A stretch of 64,000 nucleotides of DNA from Flavobacterium flevense (GTDB lineage Bacteria > Bacteroidota > Bacteroidia > Flavobacteriales > Flavobacteriaceae), in the NCBI RefSeq assembly GCF_900142775.1, contig NZ_FRCC01000012.1, forward strand, positions 1 through 64,000, read 5' to 3'. A model generated the notes under the pieces. That model did not search any database. It was not told the DNA's origin and was given only the letters and a program-made list of their open reading frames with translations. This document shows, one piece after another, positions 24,562-32,729 of this stretch. Position 1 is the first letter of the stretch, and every line of letters starts with the position of its first letter. The position numbers and the translations under genes are program-made.

Positions 24562-24830
24562 GAGGTTGCTGTTTTCTGTTAGAAAATAGCATTAAAAGGG
24601 AATTAGGTTAAAAACCTAAGCTGTACCCGCAACTGTAAGCTATCAAGCTTGTTGTTATCTACAAAACCACTGTTTCGAAGTAAGAGTAGAAATTAGAGAT
24701 TAGAAGTATATACTTCTCACTTCTTTCTTCTCACCTCTAACTTCAAATGGGAAGGTGAACAACAAGACGCAAGCCAGGAGACCTGCCTACTACATCGAGT
24801 ATCAAACTTTCGGGAAAAAAGGTTTGGGTA
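24562..24830 (+). ncRNA. Cobalamin riboswitch
   Basis: The conserved core is visible: AAAAGGGAATTAGG, ACCCGCAACTGTAAGC (24626-24640), CCACTG, TGGGAAGGTG and the B12 box AGCCAGGAGACCTGCC (24772-24787). After it come CTACTACATCGAG and a hairpin (CAAACTTT with AAAGGTTTG, 24803-24827) likely serving as part of the expression platform. It precedes a BtuB-like receptor gene, the typical target for B12 repression. A 68-nt heptamer-repeat hairpin is inserted between CCACTG and TGGGAAGG, making the element longer than usual. Confidence 0.92.
24677..24744 (+). repeat. Heptamer-repeat hairpin inserted in the riboswitch
   Basis: The left arm GAAGTAAGAGTAGAAATTAG and the right arm ending CACCTCTAACTTC are imperfectly complementary around a perfect 16-nt palindrome AGAAGTATATACTTCT (24702-24717). 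The arm composition (TTAGAAG-like units and their complement) matches the arrays at 19782 and 22995. It lies in an apical loop known to vary in cobalamin riboswitches. Confidence 0.75.
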
Positions 24831-24904
24831 TGGGTCATTCTATGCTTTTCTCCCATTTTTAGTCATGTAACAGAATAAAAACTGTTATTAAATGTTTTAT
24901 TAAA

Positions 24905-26836
24905 ATGAACAAAAAAATCGTTCGTATTAGTGCGTTATTCGTATTAATAAGTACTTGTGCATTAGCGCAAAAAAAGGGAATTGTGCTTCCTGTAGCTGAT
25001 GAATTAAAGGAAGTTGTTATTTCCGATTCAAAATTTGCATTGCCTAAAGAAAAATCAGGGAAAGTAATTGTGAAAATTACAGCTGATGATTTGAGAAAAA
25101 GACCGGGACAATCAGTAGCTGCTGTTTTGAGTACGGTGGCGGGAGTAGAAGTAAATGGAAACCAGAGCCGAAACGGTAAAGATTTAGGTCTTTTTATCAG
25201 AGGAGGAAGAGGTCATCAGGTTTTAATTTTAATTGATGGTGTCCCGGTTACAGATGCTTCAGGAATCAGTTTATCCTATGATTTACGTTTGCTTTCAGCA
25301 GATCAGGTAGAAAGTATTGAGGTAATGAAAGGAGCAGCCAGTACCCTTTATGGTTCAGGAGCAGCAACCGGAGTGATCAATATTACTTTGAAAAAAGCAG
25401 CTAAAAAAGCTATTGCAGGAAATGTGTATATGAATGTAGGAACTCAAACTACAGCCAGAGACAAGGATTATTCGGCTCAGGATTACAATCAGGGATTTTC
25501 ATTCAACGGAAAATCGGAAAAGTTCAATTATTTTGCTTCTTTAAACAGTACCGAAACCACCGGAATTTCAGAGGCTAAACCTGCTTTGGATACTGAAAAC
25601 TTCGAAGCTGATCATTTTTCCAGAGTCAACTCTATTGTAAAGTTTGGTTTTACACCAAATAAAAAATTAGCATTGGATTTCTTTGCCAGTTATGATAAAA
25701 TTAAAAATGATTTTGATTCCGGATCTTTTGCTGATAATGCCGATAATTTTGCCTCTTCAGAACAATACAGAGTTGGTTTTTCTCCAAAATATAAATATAC
25801 CAATGGTGAAATTGTACTTAATGCGAGTGCCAATGTAATGGACAGAGCTCTTTTTAATTATGGTAGTTTTTCATACTATAAATCAAGAAGTGTAAATGCC
25901 GATTTATTTAATAAATACAGCATTTTACCGGAATTATTTCTGGTAACCGGAGCTCAGTTTCAATTTCATGAAATGTCTAATAAGAGTGATTATGTAGATA
26001 TTCGCACTGAATTAGCTCATTTTAATATGATTGATCCTTATGTAACCGCTGTGTATAACTCTGATTTCGGATTCAATTTTAATGCCGGAGCACGTTATAC
26101 CATTCATAGTATGTTTGGGAATAACTGGGTTTTTAATTTAAATCCCTCTTATGCAATTCCGAATACGCCGGTAAAACTGTTAGCTTCTTACAGTTCCGCT
26201 TTTATTGCACCTAGTTTGTATCAGTTGTATTCTTCTTACGGTGATTTGAATTTATCTCCTGAAAAAGATAAAACATTAGAAGCTGGTTTTGAATTAGAAT
26301 TGTTGAATAAAAAACTGAATTTTACCGCGATCGCGTTTTTAAGAGATGAAATTGATGCAATAGGTTTTGATTTGAGTACCTACAAATATTATAGTCTTGC
26401 CGGAGTGAATAAGGCCAGAGGTTTTGAAACGATGTTTTCATATCAATTGACAAGCAAATTAAAATGGAGCGCTAATTATACTTTTACCGAGATGGAAAAG
26501 CAATCCCGTGTTTTAAATCCGAAACATAAGGTGAATTCAGCAATTGATTTTCAGGCAACGGAGCGTTTAGCTTTTGGTGCTACCTATCAATTTGTATCCG
26601 ATCGATATAATGAATTTAGTACTTATGGACCAGCGCCGGATTTTGAAACTATTGTTAACTCAGAAATACTGAAAGATTATCAATTGGTAAATGCCAATAT
26701 CCGTTATACCGTTATCAAAAACAGACTGAACCTTTTTGCGGCAGCAGATAATATTTTAAATAAAGACTTTGTAGAAGCCAGAGGTTTTAGCACCAAAGGC
26801 AGAAACTTTAAATTAGGATTGAATATTACTTTGTAA
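24905..26836 (+). CDS. btuB: BtuB-like TonB-dependent cobalamin receptor
   Basis: Outer-membrane receptor importing vitamin B12 or cobinamide. Signal peptide 1-21 (ending CALAQ), a TonB-box-like segment ELKEVVIS, and a plug domain (residues 50-160: RPGQSVAAVLSTVAGVEVNG, GQVLILIDGVPVTD-type loop, VESIEVMKGAASTLYGSGAA). A 22-strand barrel follows, ending in Leu after GRNFKLGLNIT. At 643 aa it is of BtuB size. The cobalamin riboswitch directly upstream is the main evidence for the substrate. Confidence 0.9.
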   Translation: MNKKIVRISALFVLISTCALAQKKGIVLPVADELKEVVISDSKFALPKEKSGKVIVKITADDLRKRPGQSVAAVLSTVAGVEVNGNQSRNGKDLGLFIRGGRGHQVLILIDGVPVTDASGISLSYDLRLLSADQVESIEVMKGAASTLYGSGAATGVINITLKKAAKKAIAGNVYMNVGTQTTARDKDYSAQDYNQGFSFNGKSEKFNYFASLNSTETTGISEAKPALDTENFEADHFSRVNSIVKFGFTPNKKLALDFFASYDKIKNDFDSGSFADNADNFASSEQYRVGFSPKYKYTNGEIVLNASANVMDRALFNYGSFSYYKSRSVNADLFNKYSILPELFLVTGAQFQFHEMSNKSDYVDIRTELAHFNMIDPYVTAVYNSDFGFNFNAGARYTIHSMFGNNWVFNLNPSYAIPNTPVKLLASYSSAFIAPSLYQLYSSYGDLNLSPEKDKTLEAGFELELLNKKLNFTAIAFLRDEIDAIGFDLSTYKYYSLAGVNKARGFETMFSYQLTSKLKWSANYTFTEMEKQSRVLNPKHKVNSAIDFQATERLAFGATYQFVSDRYNEFSTYGPAPDFETIVNSEILKDYQLVNANIRYTVIKNRLNLFAAADNILNKDFVEARGFSTKGRNFKLGLNITL

Positions 26837-26855
26837 AACCGCTGATACAATCAAA

Positions 26856-26893
26856 AAATCCCATCTCTTTTTTTTAAAGAAATGGGATTTTTG
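26856..26893. terminator. Bidirectional terminator between btuB and the amidase gene
   Basis: AAATCCCATCTCTTT (26856-26870) pairs with AAAGAAATGGGATTT (26876-26890) with one mismatch, flanked by A and T runs. It lies 20 nt after the btuB stop and serves both convergent genes. Confidence 0.8.
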
Positions 26894-26913
26894 TTTTATA
26901 AAAACCTTAGATA

Positions 26914-27534
26914 TTATTTTCCTAAATCAGAAATGAATTCAGAAATAGAATTAGCAATTTTATCTTGTGTGTTAGTATCAGTTAGATATTTAAAGTCATT
27001 TTCATTCGATAAATAACCTAGTTCTATAAGTATAGCCGGAGCATTCGCTTTTTTAAGTATATAAAAAGGAGCTTTTCTAAGTTTATTTCCTTTAAAAAAA
27101 TCATTTTCAGATAGCTTTGAACTTAGTTTTTGTGCGATTTCTGTTGATTTTTGAGAAAATTCATTTTCTTCTTGCGCTGTAAAAATTTCAAGTCCTGACT
27201 TATTGGTGTCTTTATTCGCATTGATATGAATGGATAATACTAAATCAGGTTTAAGAGTATTAATGAACGCGGTTCTTTCCTGAAGGCTTAAATTTTTATC
27301 ATCATTTCGAGTAAAATGAAGCTGCACATTCTCATTAGTGGATTTTATCTTTTTAGAAAGTTGTTGCACCAATTGTTTCTCGCTTATACCTTCTATAACA
27401 GCACCAGAATCACTACCACCGTGAGCGACATCAATAACAATAGTAATTGGTTTGGCAACTGCATCAGTTGATTTTTCAAATCCAAAGGACAACATTACGG
27501 TAACAATCAGTAAAAAATAAAAGAACTTTTTCAT
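26914..27534 (-). CDS. N-acetylmuramoyl-L-alanine amidase
   Basis: Zn-dependent Amidase_3 enzyme that cleaves the bond between N-acetylmuramic acid and the stem peptide in the periplasm. Signal peptide of about 25 residues. Zn ligands are visible: His in IDVAHGGSDSGAV, Glu in GISEKQL, His in LVLSIHINAN. The catalytic Glu lies in AILIELGYLSNENDF. At 206 residues it is only the catalytic domain, without a peptidoglycan-binding module. It is monocistronic between a shared terminator and the S41 gene. Confidence 0.9.
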   Translation of the reverse strand: MKKFFYFLLIVTVMLSFGFEKSTDAVAKPITIVIDVAHGGSDSGAVIEGISEKQLVQQLSKKIKSTNENVQLHFTRNDDKNLSLQERTAFINTLKPDLVLSIHINANKDTNKSGLEIFTAQEENEFSQKSTEIAQKLSSKLSENDFFKGNKLRKAPFYILKKANAPAILIELGYLSNENDFKYLTDTNTQDKIANSISEFISDLGK

Positions 27535-27588
27535 AAACTTGGTTTTTTAAATGGTTGGTTATGTGGATATAACTCTTTTATTGTGAAA

Positions 27589-29043
27589 TTATTGTTGATC
27601 TGTGCTAAAATACATCGTTTTTAATCCTCGGAGTGTTTTAGAATCACTAATAAAAGGAAAATCCGCTGTTGTTTTTTGGGGAATATTTTTAGCTGTTCCG
27701 GTAATTTTTCCAATGGCAGTTGCCAGCAAAGGTTCATTAGGTTCTCCCAGAATTCCCATTGTGCTAATTCTTTCAAATATGGGGTATTCAGGAACTAATC
27801 CTTCTAAATAATCGCCAAAACCTGCTGCATTTACTGAACGGGCCACAATGAGCTGCATGGCATAACGATGGGAAGGATTTGCATTAGTTCTTGAAAAAGT
27901 AGGGGAATCATAAAGAGTAACCGAAGCAACATTTTTTCCATCGGTATTATCTCCTATCTGGATTACATTGATATAGGGATCCAGCCCGTTAATAATGAGT
28001 TCACTTGCCGAAGCGGTACTTCTGGTCGTTAAAACATAAATCCTGTTAAGATTTAAACTATTTATACCCGCTTTGTCAATAGTGCTTGTAAAATTGTACT
28101 TTCTGTTGAGAAAAGATTTTTTGTTATTGTATGCCAATTCGCTAAAAATCTGTCCTGTAAATTGTCCCGTAATCATACTGGCTAATCGGGTAGCGGTCAG
28201 TACAGAACCTCCGCCATTGTATCTTAAATCCAATACCAGATCAGTTATTCCTTCGGTTTTAAAATACCCAAAGGCATCATTAAGCTCTAAATCATAATTG
28301 TCATAAAAGCCATTGTACATCAGGTACCCTATTTTATGAGTACCATTGTTAATGACTTTTTTGATAAAAACAGGATTTTCAGCTAATGTTGTTTTTGTCA
28401 ATGCTAAACTTTTTCCATTAGGAGTAATTACAGGATTGCTGTTGTTGTCATAAGTAAGGTTAGCAAAATTTAAGGTGTAATCCAGAGCCGAACTTCTTAA
28501 CAAACTAAGGTAATTGGTCAGCGTGAGGCGGGTTCCATTTACTCCGTAAAATATTTCACCACGTTTAATATCTTTTGTAGCAGCATCTGAACCCGGAATT
28601 ATATAACGTACGTAGCCAATAACCTGATTACTTCCTGAAGAAACTAAACTCAAACCAAATTCTACACCATTACTTTTAGAAGTTCCCTGTAGTTCCTGCT
28701 CCAGCGTAAGATAATCACTAACAATCCAGCTGTATCGGTCTACAACAGTATTATCAGCAATATTTTTTTCATTGGAAGGAAAATACAGCAGGCTTTCAAA
28801 TAAATTTTCCGGGGAGGAAAAGCTTTGTAAATAACTTTCATATTCGGCATCAGAAGAAAATCTGTCGTCGGCTAAATCAGGAACTTCAAATTGCCATAAA
28901 TACATGGAATTCATTCCTCTCCATATAAAATTATTGACATCAATGGAGGTTGGTTCCGGTAGCGTATCATCATTATCCTGACAACTTTGTAAAAACAAAA
29001 AGGGGATAATCAGCATTATTAGGTGTTTGTACAAAGTGTTCAT
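27589..29043 (-). CDS. S41 family peptidase lipoprotein
   Basis: C-terminal-processing-peptidase-like serine protease. A lipobox (FLFLQSC, Cys about residue 21) anchors it in a membrane. A degenerate PDZ-like region (VIGYVRYIIPGSDAATKDIKRGEIF) precedes the S41 core: TDLVLDLRYNGGGSVLTATRL, the Ser in RSTASASELIING and the Lys in GDNTDGKNVAS form the Ser-Lys dyad. The 484-residue length and layout match single-copy flavobacterial S41 lipoproteins. The substrate is unknown. It is divergent from the DUF4252 gene. Confidence 0.88.
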   Translation of the reverse strand: MNTLYKHLIMLIIPFLFLQSCQDNDDTLPEPTSIDVNNFIWRGMNSMYLWQFEVPDLADDRFSSDAEYESYLQSFSSPENLFESLLYFPSNEKNIADNTVVDRYSWIVSDYLTLEQELQGTSKSNGVEFGLSLVSSGSNQVIGYVRYIIPGSDAATKDIKRGEIFYGVNGTRLTLTNYLSLLRSSALDYTLNFANLTYDNNSNPVITPNGKSLALTKTTLAENPVFIKKVINNGTHKIGYLMYNGFYDNYDLELNDAFGYFKTEGITDLVLDLRYNGGGSVLTATRLASMITGQFTGQIFSELAYNNKKSFLNRKYNFTSTIDKAGINSLNLNRIYVLTTRSTASASELIINGLDPYINVIQIGDNTDGKNVASVTLYDSPTFSRTNANPSHRYAMQLIVARSVNAAGFGDYLEGLVPEYPIFERISTMGILGEPNEPLLATAIGKITGTAKNIPQKTTADFPFISDSKTLRGLKTMYFSTDQQ

Positions 29044-29239
29044 ATTTTGTTAATGATTATGGGTATTAACGTAAAAATACTATCTTTAGTTTTATTATTT
29101 GTTTTTTTAGCTAAAATAATAATAGTTTTTTTGCATAAATCGTAGTCTTCTATCGTTATATGTTATAATGTGCTATTATTTTTTGGCATAGAAATGGTAA
29201 GTATAGTTTAAAGTAAAACCCAAATTTTAATATAAAGAT

Positions 29240-29767
29240 ATGAAAATGAGAAAAATACTAATTGTATTAGTAGCTGCCTTTGCTTCCGGTTCCTTTTATG
29301 GGCAAACCGTTTTTGATCAGTTTGATGGACAGGAAGAAATTGTTTCGGTAATTGTAAACAAGAAAATGTTCGAATTAATGAGTAAAGTAAAAGTAGATCC
29401 TTCTGATAAAGAAACACAGCAATACTTGAAGTTAATTCAAAATTTAGATAATTTAAAGGTTTATTCAACTACTAACACCACTGCAGCTCAAAAGATGAAA
29501 GATGCTGCTGATAGTTATATTCAATCGGCTGGATTAGAAGAATTAAAGAAAGTAAACGAAAACGGAAAACAGATCACTATAGATGTAAAACGTTCCGGCA
29601 ATCAACTGAAAGAATTTTTAATGTTTATTGATGATGATGCTAATGGAATTAACCGTTCGGTTTTAATGTCTTTAACCGGGATTTTTAATTTGAATGATAT
29701 TTCGATCTTAACAGATAAAATGCAAATCCCCGGTGGTACTGAGTTGAAGAAACTCACTGAAAAATAA
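29240..29767 (+). CDS. DUF4252 domain secreted protein
   Basis: A 175-residue exported protein: signal peptide 1-22 (ending SGSFYGQ), then a DUF4252 domain with VFDQFDGQEEIVSVIVNKKM, LIQNLDNLKVYSTT and GIFNLNDISILTDKMQIPGG. The family is widespread in Bacteroidota, sometimes near sigma factors, and has no known activity. It is followed by a strong bidirectional terminator. Confidence 0.85.
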   Translation: MKMRKILIVLVAAFASGSFYGQTVFDQFDGQEEIVSVIVNKKMFELMSKVKVDPSDKETQQYLKLIQNLDNLKVYSTTNTTAAQKMKDAADSYIQSAGLEELKKVNENGKQITIDVKRSGNQLKEFLMFIDDDANGINRSVLMSLTGIFNLNDISILTDKMQIPGGTELKKLTEK

Positions 29768-29784
29768 TAGTAACACATTTTAAG

Positions 29785-29822
29785 AAAAAAGCTGCTTCAA
29801 TTTTTTATGAAGCAGCTTTTTT
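29785..29822. terminator. Bidirectional terminator
   Basis: A perfect 15-bp stem AAAAAAGCTGCTTCA (29785-29799) with 29808-29822, 8-nt loop. The A and T ends of the stem give U tracts in both directions, serving the convergent DUF4252 and TPR genes. Confidence 0.88.
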
Positions 29823-29826
29823 AGTT

Positions 29827-30327
29827 TTAATGACAAAAAGTTTTAAAGTTTTTGGCAGCACTCTCACTACCTAATCCCATGGCTCTGGAAAAATCATCGC
29901 AGGCACTTTTTTTATCTTTCAGATGGTTGTAAACCAGCCCTCTTAAATTATAGGTAAGGTAATCGCCTGTGTTGTTTTTAATGGCAGTATTACAGTCCTG
30001 CAAAGCCGCTTTGTAATTTTTCTGCTTGTAATAAATATTGGCTCTTGTAGTATAAGCATACGTATTGTCATCGTGTAATTCTAACGTTTTATTAGCATCA
30101 GCTAAGGCTCCGTCAAGGTCATTTAATTTAAGTTTTTCCATACTTCTGTTTAAGTAGGCCTGACTAAACTCCGGTTTTAAATTAATGGCTTTAGTATAGT
30201 CCATCACAGCTCCCTGTGAATTTCCTACATTTGATTTTTTCATTGCCTGATCAAAATAATTTTCGGCAGTCTGACTCCATCCGCATACTGATAAAAGAAC
30301 GAATGAGCATAATAGTAGATTTTTCAT
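29827..30327 (-). CDS. Exported tetratricopeptide repeat protein
   Basis: A 166-residue protein with a signal peptide (ending SVCGWSQ) and about four TPR units. These start at AENYFDQAMKKSNVGNSQGA, AINLKPEFSQAYLNRSM, TLELHDDNTYAYTTRANI and AIKNNTGDYLTYNLRGLVYN. It is a protein-protein interaction module with no catalytic part. The partner is unknown. Confidence 0.85.
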   Translation of the reverse strand: MKNLLLCSFVLLSVCGWSQTAENYFDQAMKKSNVGNSQGAVMDYTKAINLKPEFSQAYLNRSMEKLKLNDLDGALADANKTLELHDDNTYAYTTRANIYYKQKNYKAALQDCNTAIKNNTGDYLTYNLRGLVYNHLKDKKSACDDFSRAMGLGSESAAKNFKTFCH

Positions 30328-30412
30328 GGGCTTTTTTTTATTTATAAAAATATCATTTCAAATTGGTTTTTAGTCGTTTTTTTTCAAAAAAAATGCCAAA
30401 AAACCTTTTTCA

Positions 30413-30465
30413 ACAGTTGTTGGTCGAAATAGTAGTTCCTGCTATACTAAATAACTCTAAATTTA
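30413..30465 (+). promoter_or_regulatory. PUL promoter module, site 1 (GH29 transcript)
   Basis: GTTGTTGGTCGAAAT (30416-30430), then 27 nt, then a TAAATTTA -7 box (30458-30465), 36 nt before the fucosidase ATG. The 11-nt core TTGGTCGAAAT and its spacing are identical to the site before susC at 60736. Related sites lie at 32659 and 36656. Confidence 0.7.
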
Positions 30466-30501
30466 TAATTAAATTGTTTATAAACCATTACAATCAACCG
30501 G

Positions 30502-32598
30502 ATGAGAAGTATTTTTCTGCTGTTAAGCTTTTTTTTGAGTATCCAATCTAGTAATTCTCAGGAACTAAAAAATCAACCCAAACCTTTTGGTCCTTTGCCT
30601 ACGCAAAAACAAATTGACTGGCAGGAAATGGAATTCTACGCTTTTATTCACTTTTCCCTAAACACATTTACTAATAAAGAATGGGGTTATGGAGACGAAT
30701 CTCCGCAACTTTTTAATCCCACCGCTCTTGATGCACGACAATGGGCACGTACGGTTAAGCAGGCAGGAATGAAAGGAATTATTTTAGTAGCAAAGCATCA
30801 CGATGGTTTTTGTTTATGGCCTTCAGCTTATACAGAACGTTCGGTGAAAAACTCCCCCTGGAAAAAAGGTAAAGGCGATGTGGTAAAAGAATTGGCGGAA
30901 GCCTGTAAAGAATATGATCTTAAATTGGGATTGTATCTTTCGCCCTGGGATAGAAATCGTGCCGATTATGGGAAGCCGGAATATGTAACTTATTTTAGAA
31001 ATCAATTAAAAGAATTATTAACTAATTATGGAGCTGTTTTTGAAATGTGGTTTGACGGTGCTAATGGAGGTGATGGCTATTATGGCGGTGCCAATGAAAT
31101 TAGAAAAATAAATACTTTAGAATATTACAATTGGGAAGAAACCTATAAGCTAATTTATAAAATAGCTCCTAAAACATTGGTTTGGGGAATAGGACCTTCT
31201 GAGGCAAGATGGATAGGGAATGAGGAAGGTTATGCCAATAAAACGAATTGGAGTCTGTTGCGTCAAAAAGATGATTTGGCCGGAAAAGTACATTATTCAG
31301 AATATATGTCTGGTCATGAAGACGGGGAAAAATGGGTGCCGGGAGAGGCCGATGTTTCCATTAGACCCGGATGGTTTTACCATGCTGTTGAAGATGATAA
31401 AGTACGGTCGTTAGACGAGCTGGTTGATATATACTATAATTCAGTAGGCCGGAATGCTACTCTTTTACTCAATTTACCGGTGGATAAGAGAGGTTTAATT
31501 CATGAAAATGATCAGGCAAGATTAAAAGAATTAGTGGCTGTTATACAATCAGATTTTAAAACAGAATTATTAGCCCATACAAAACCCAAAGCAGATAACG
31601 TGAGAGCAAAAAATCCTCAGTTTAGTGCTAAAAACCTGATTGATGGCCATAAAAATACGTATTGGGCAACCGATGATGAGGTTATAAAAGCCAGTGTCGA
31701 ATTTCAATTTAAAAAACCTGCAGCTATCAACAGAATTGTACTTCAGGAGTATATAAAGTTGGGGCAAAGAGTAAAAGCGTTTTCTGTTGAAGCTAAAGTG
31801 AATGGAAAATGGAAAACGGTGGCTAATGAAACGACTATTGGTTACAAGCGAATTTTAAGAATAGACAGAGTCATTGCTTCTGCCGTGAGAATAAATATTC
31901 TGGATGCTAAAGCCAGTGTGGTGCTTTCCAATATAGAAGCTTATAATGCACCAACTTTTGTAAAAATGCCTGTTATACAAAGAGACAATAAAGGGAATGT
32001 AACCCTAAAAGCCGAAGAAGGAGAAAAAATATATTATACACTGGACGGAAGCATGCCTTCGGAAAAAAGCCAATTATATCAGGGCGTTTTTAATTATGAA
32101 AAAGCAGTAACCATTAAAGCAATTGCCCGAAATGAAGCTGAAGGAATCAATAGTGCTGTTGCAGCAGCAAAATATGGTGCTTCGAAAGAAAATTGGAAAA
32201 TAATTGCAATTTCCAGTGGCGACATACAATCAGCCGGAAGAATAATAGACGGAAATCCGGAAACGGTCTGGACATTTGGAAACGAAAATAAACCATTGCC
32301 GCAGGAAATTACAATTGATATGGGAACGCTTAAAGGTATAAAAGGCTTTAGTTACCTTCCGCAACAAGTAGGAAACAATCTTAATTTGATCGCTAACTAC
32401 GAATTTTTTACCAGTACGGATGCTAAAAATTGGACTAAACAATCTCAGGGCGAGTTTTCGAACATTAAAAATAATCCAATTGAGCAAGTTAAAACTTTTG
32501 ATAGCGTCAAAGCAAGATACTTGCGTTTTGTAGCTTTATCAGCTATAGGAAACGGGCAAACGGTTTCAATAAGCGAAATAAATGTGTTAGAAGACTAA
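30502..32598 (+). CDS. GH29 alpha-L-fucosidase with F5/8-type C and CHB_HEX_C domains
   Basis: Retaining exo-alpha-fucosidase, exported (signal peptide 1-20, ending SSNSQ). The GH29 barrel (residues about 25-360) shows FIHFSLNTFTNKEWGYGDE, the ILVAKHHDGFCLWPS motif and nucleophile D185 in EMWFDGANG. Three add-on domains follow: an F5/8-type C sandwich (NLIDGHKNTYWATDDE), a CHB_HEX_C-type domain (IYYTLDGSMPSEKS) and a second F5/8-type C domain to the end. The architecture resembles GH29 enzymes cutting alpha-1,3/4-fucose of glycan antennae. It has its own promoter with the shared locus motif. Confidence 0.92.
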   Translation: MRSIFLLLSFFLSIQSSNSQELKNQPKPFGPLPTQKQIDWQEMEFYAFIHFSLNTFTNKEWGYGDESPQLFNPTALDARQWARTVKQAGMKGIILVAKHHDGFCLWPSAYTERSVKNSPWKKGKGDVVKELAEACKEYDLKLGLYLSPWDRNRADYGKPEYVTYFRNQLKELLTNYGAVFEMWFDGANGGDGYYGGANEIRKINTLEYYNWEETYKLIYKIAPKTLVWGIGPSEARWIGNEEGYANKTNWSLLRQKDDLAGKVHYSEYMSGHEDGEKWVPGEADVSIRPGWFYHAVEDDKVRSLDELVDIYYNSVGRNATLLLNLPVDKRGLIHENDQARLKELVAVIQSDFKTELLAHTKPKADNVRAKNPQFSAKNLIDGHKNTYWATDDEVIKASVEFQFKKPAAINRIVLQEYIKLGQRVKAFSVEAKVNGKWKTVANETTIGYKRILRIDRVIASAVRINILDAKASVVLSNIEAYNAPTFVKMPVIQRDNKGNVTLKAEEGEKIYYTLDGSMPSEKSQLYQGVFNYEKAVTIKAIARNEAEGINSAVAAAKYGASKENWKIIAISSGDIQSAGRIIDGNPETVWTFGNENKPLPQEITIDMGTLKGIKGFSYLPQQVGNNLNLIANYEFFTSTDAKNWTKQSQGEFSNIKNNPIEQVKTFDSVKARYLRFVALSAIGNGQTVSISEINVLED

Positions 32599-32654
32599 GA
32601 GGATATTAAAAATAGTTTTACGTTTTTAATTGTGTTTTTTGCCGAAGCATACGG

Positions 32655-32703
32655 GTTATTAGTCGAATAATTAATTATGCAAAACAGAAGATGTGTAATT
32701 TTA
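32655..32703 (+). promoter_or_regulatory. PUL promoter module, site 3 (nagB transcript)
   Basis: GTTATTAGTCGAATA (32655-32669), then 26 nt, then a TAATTTTA -7 box (32696-32703), 26 nt before the ATG. It matches the TTGGTCGAAAT core at 8 of 11 positions, including GTCGAA. Confidence 0.55.
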
Positions 32704-32729
32704 TCTTAATAATTTAATTCAACAATAAA

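Noticed and set aside
30370..30376. TTAGTCG 50 bp upstream of site 1 as an additional regulator site
   Set aside because: Only seven bases match and no -7 box is at the right distance; probably chance.
30363..30551. 62-codon open frame before the GH29 gene
   Set aside because: It covers the promoter module and overlaps the GH29 signal peptide; no coding features.
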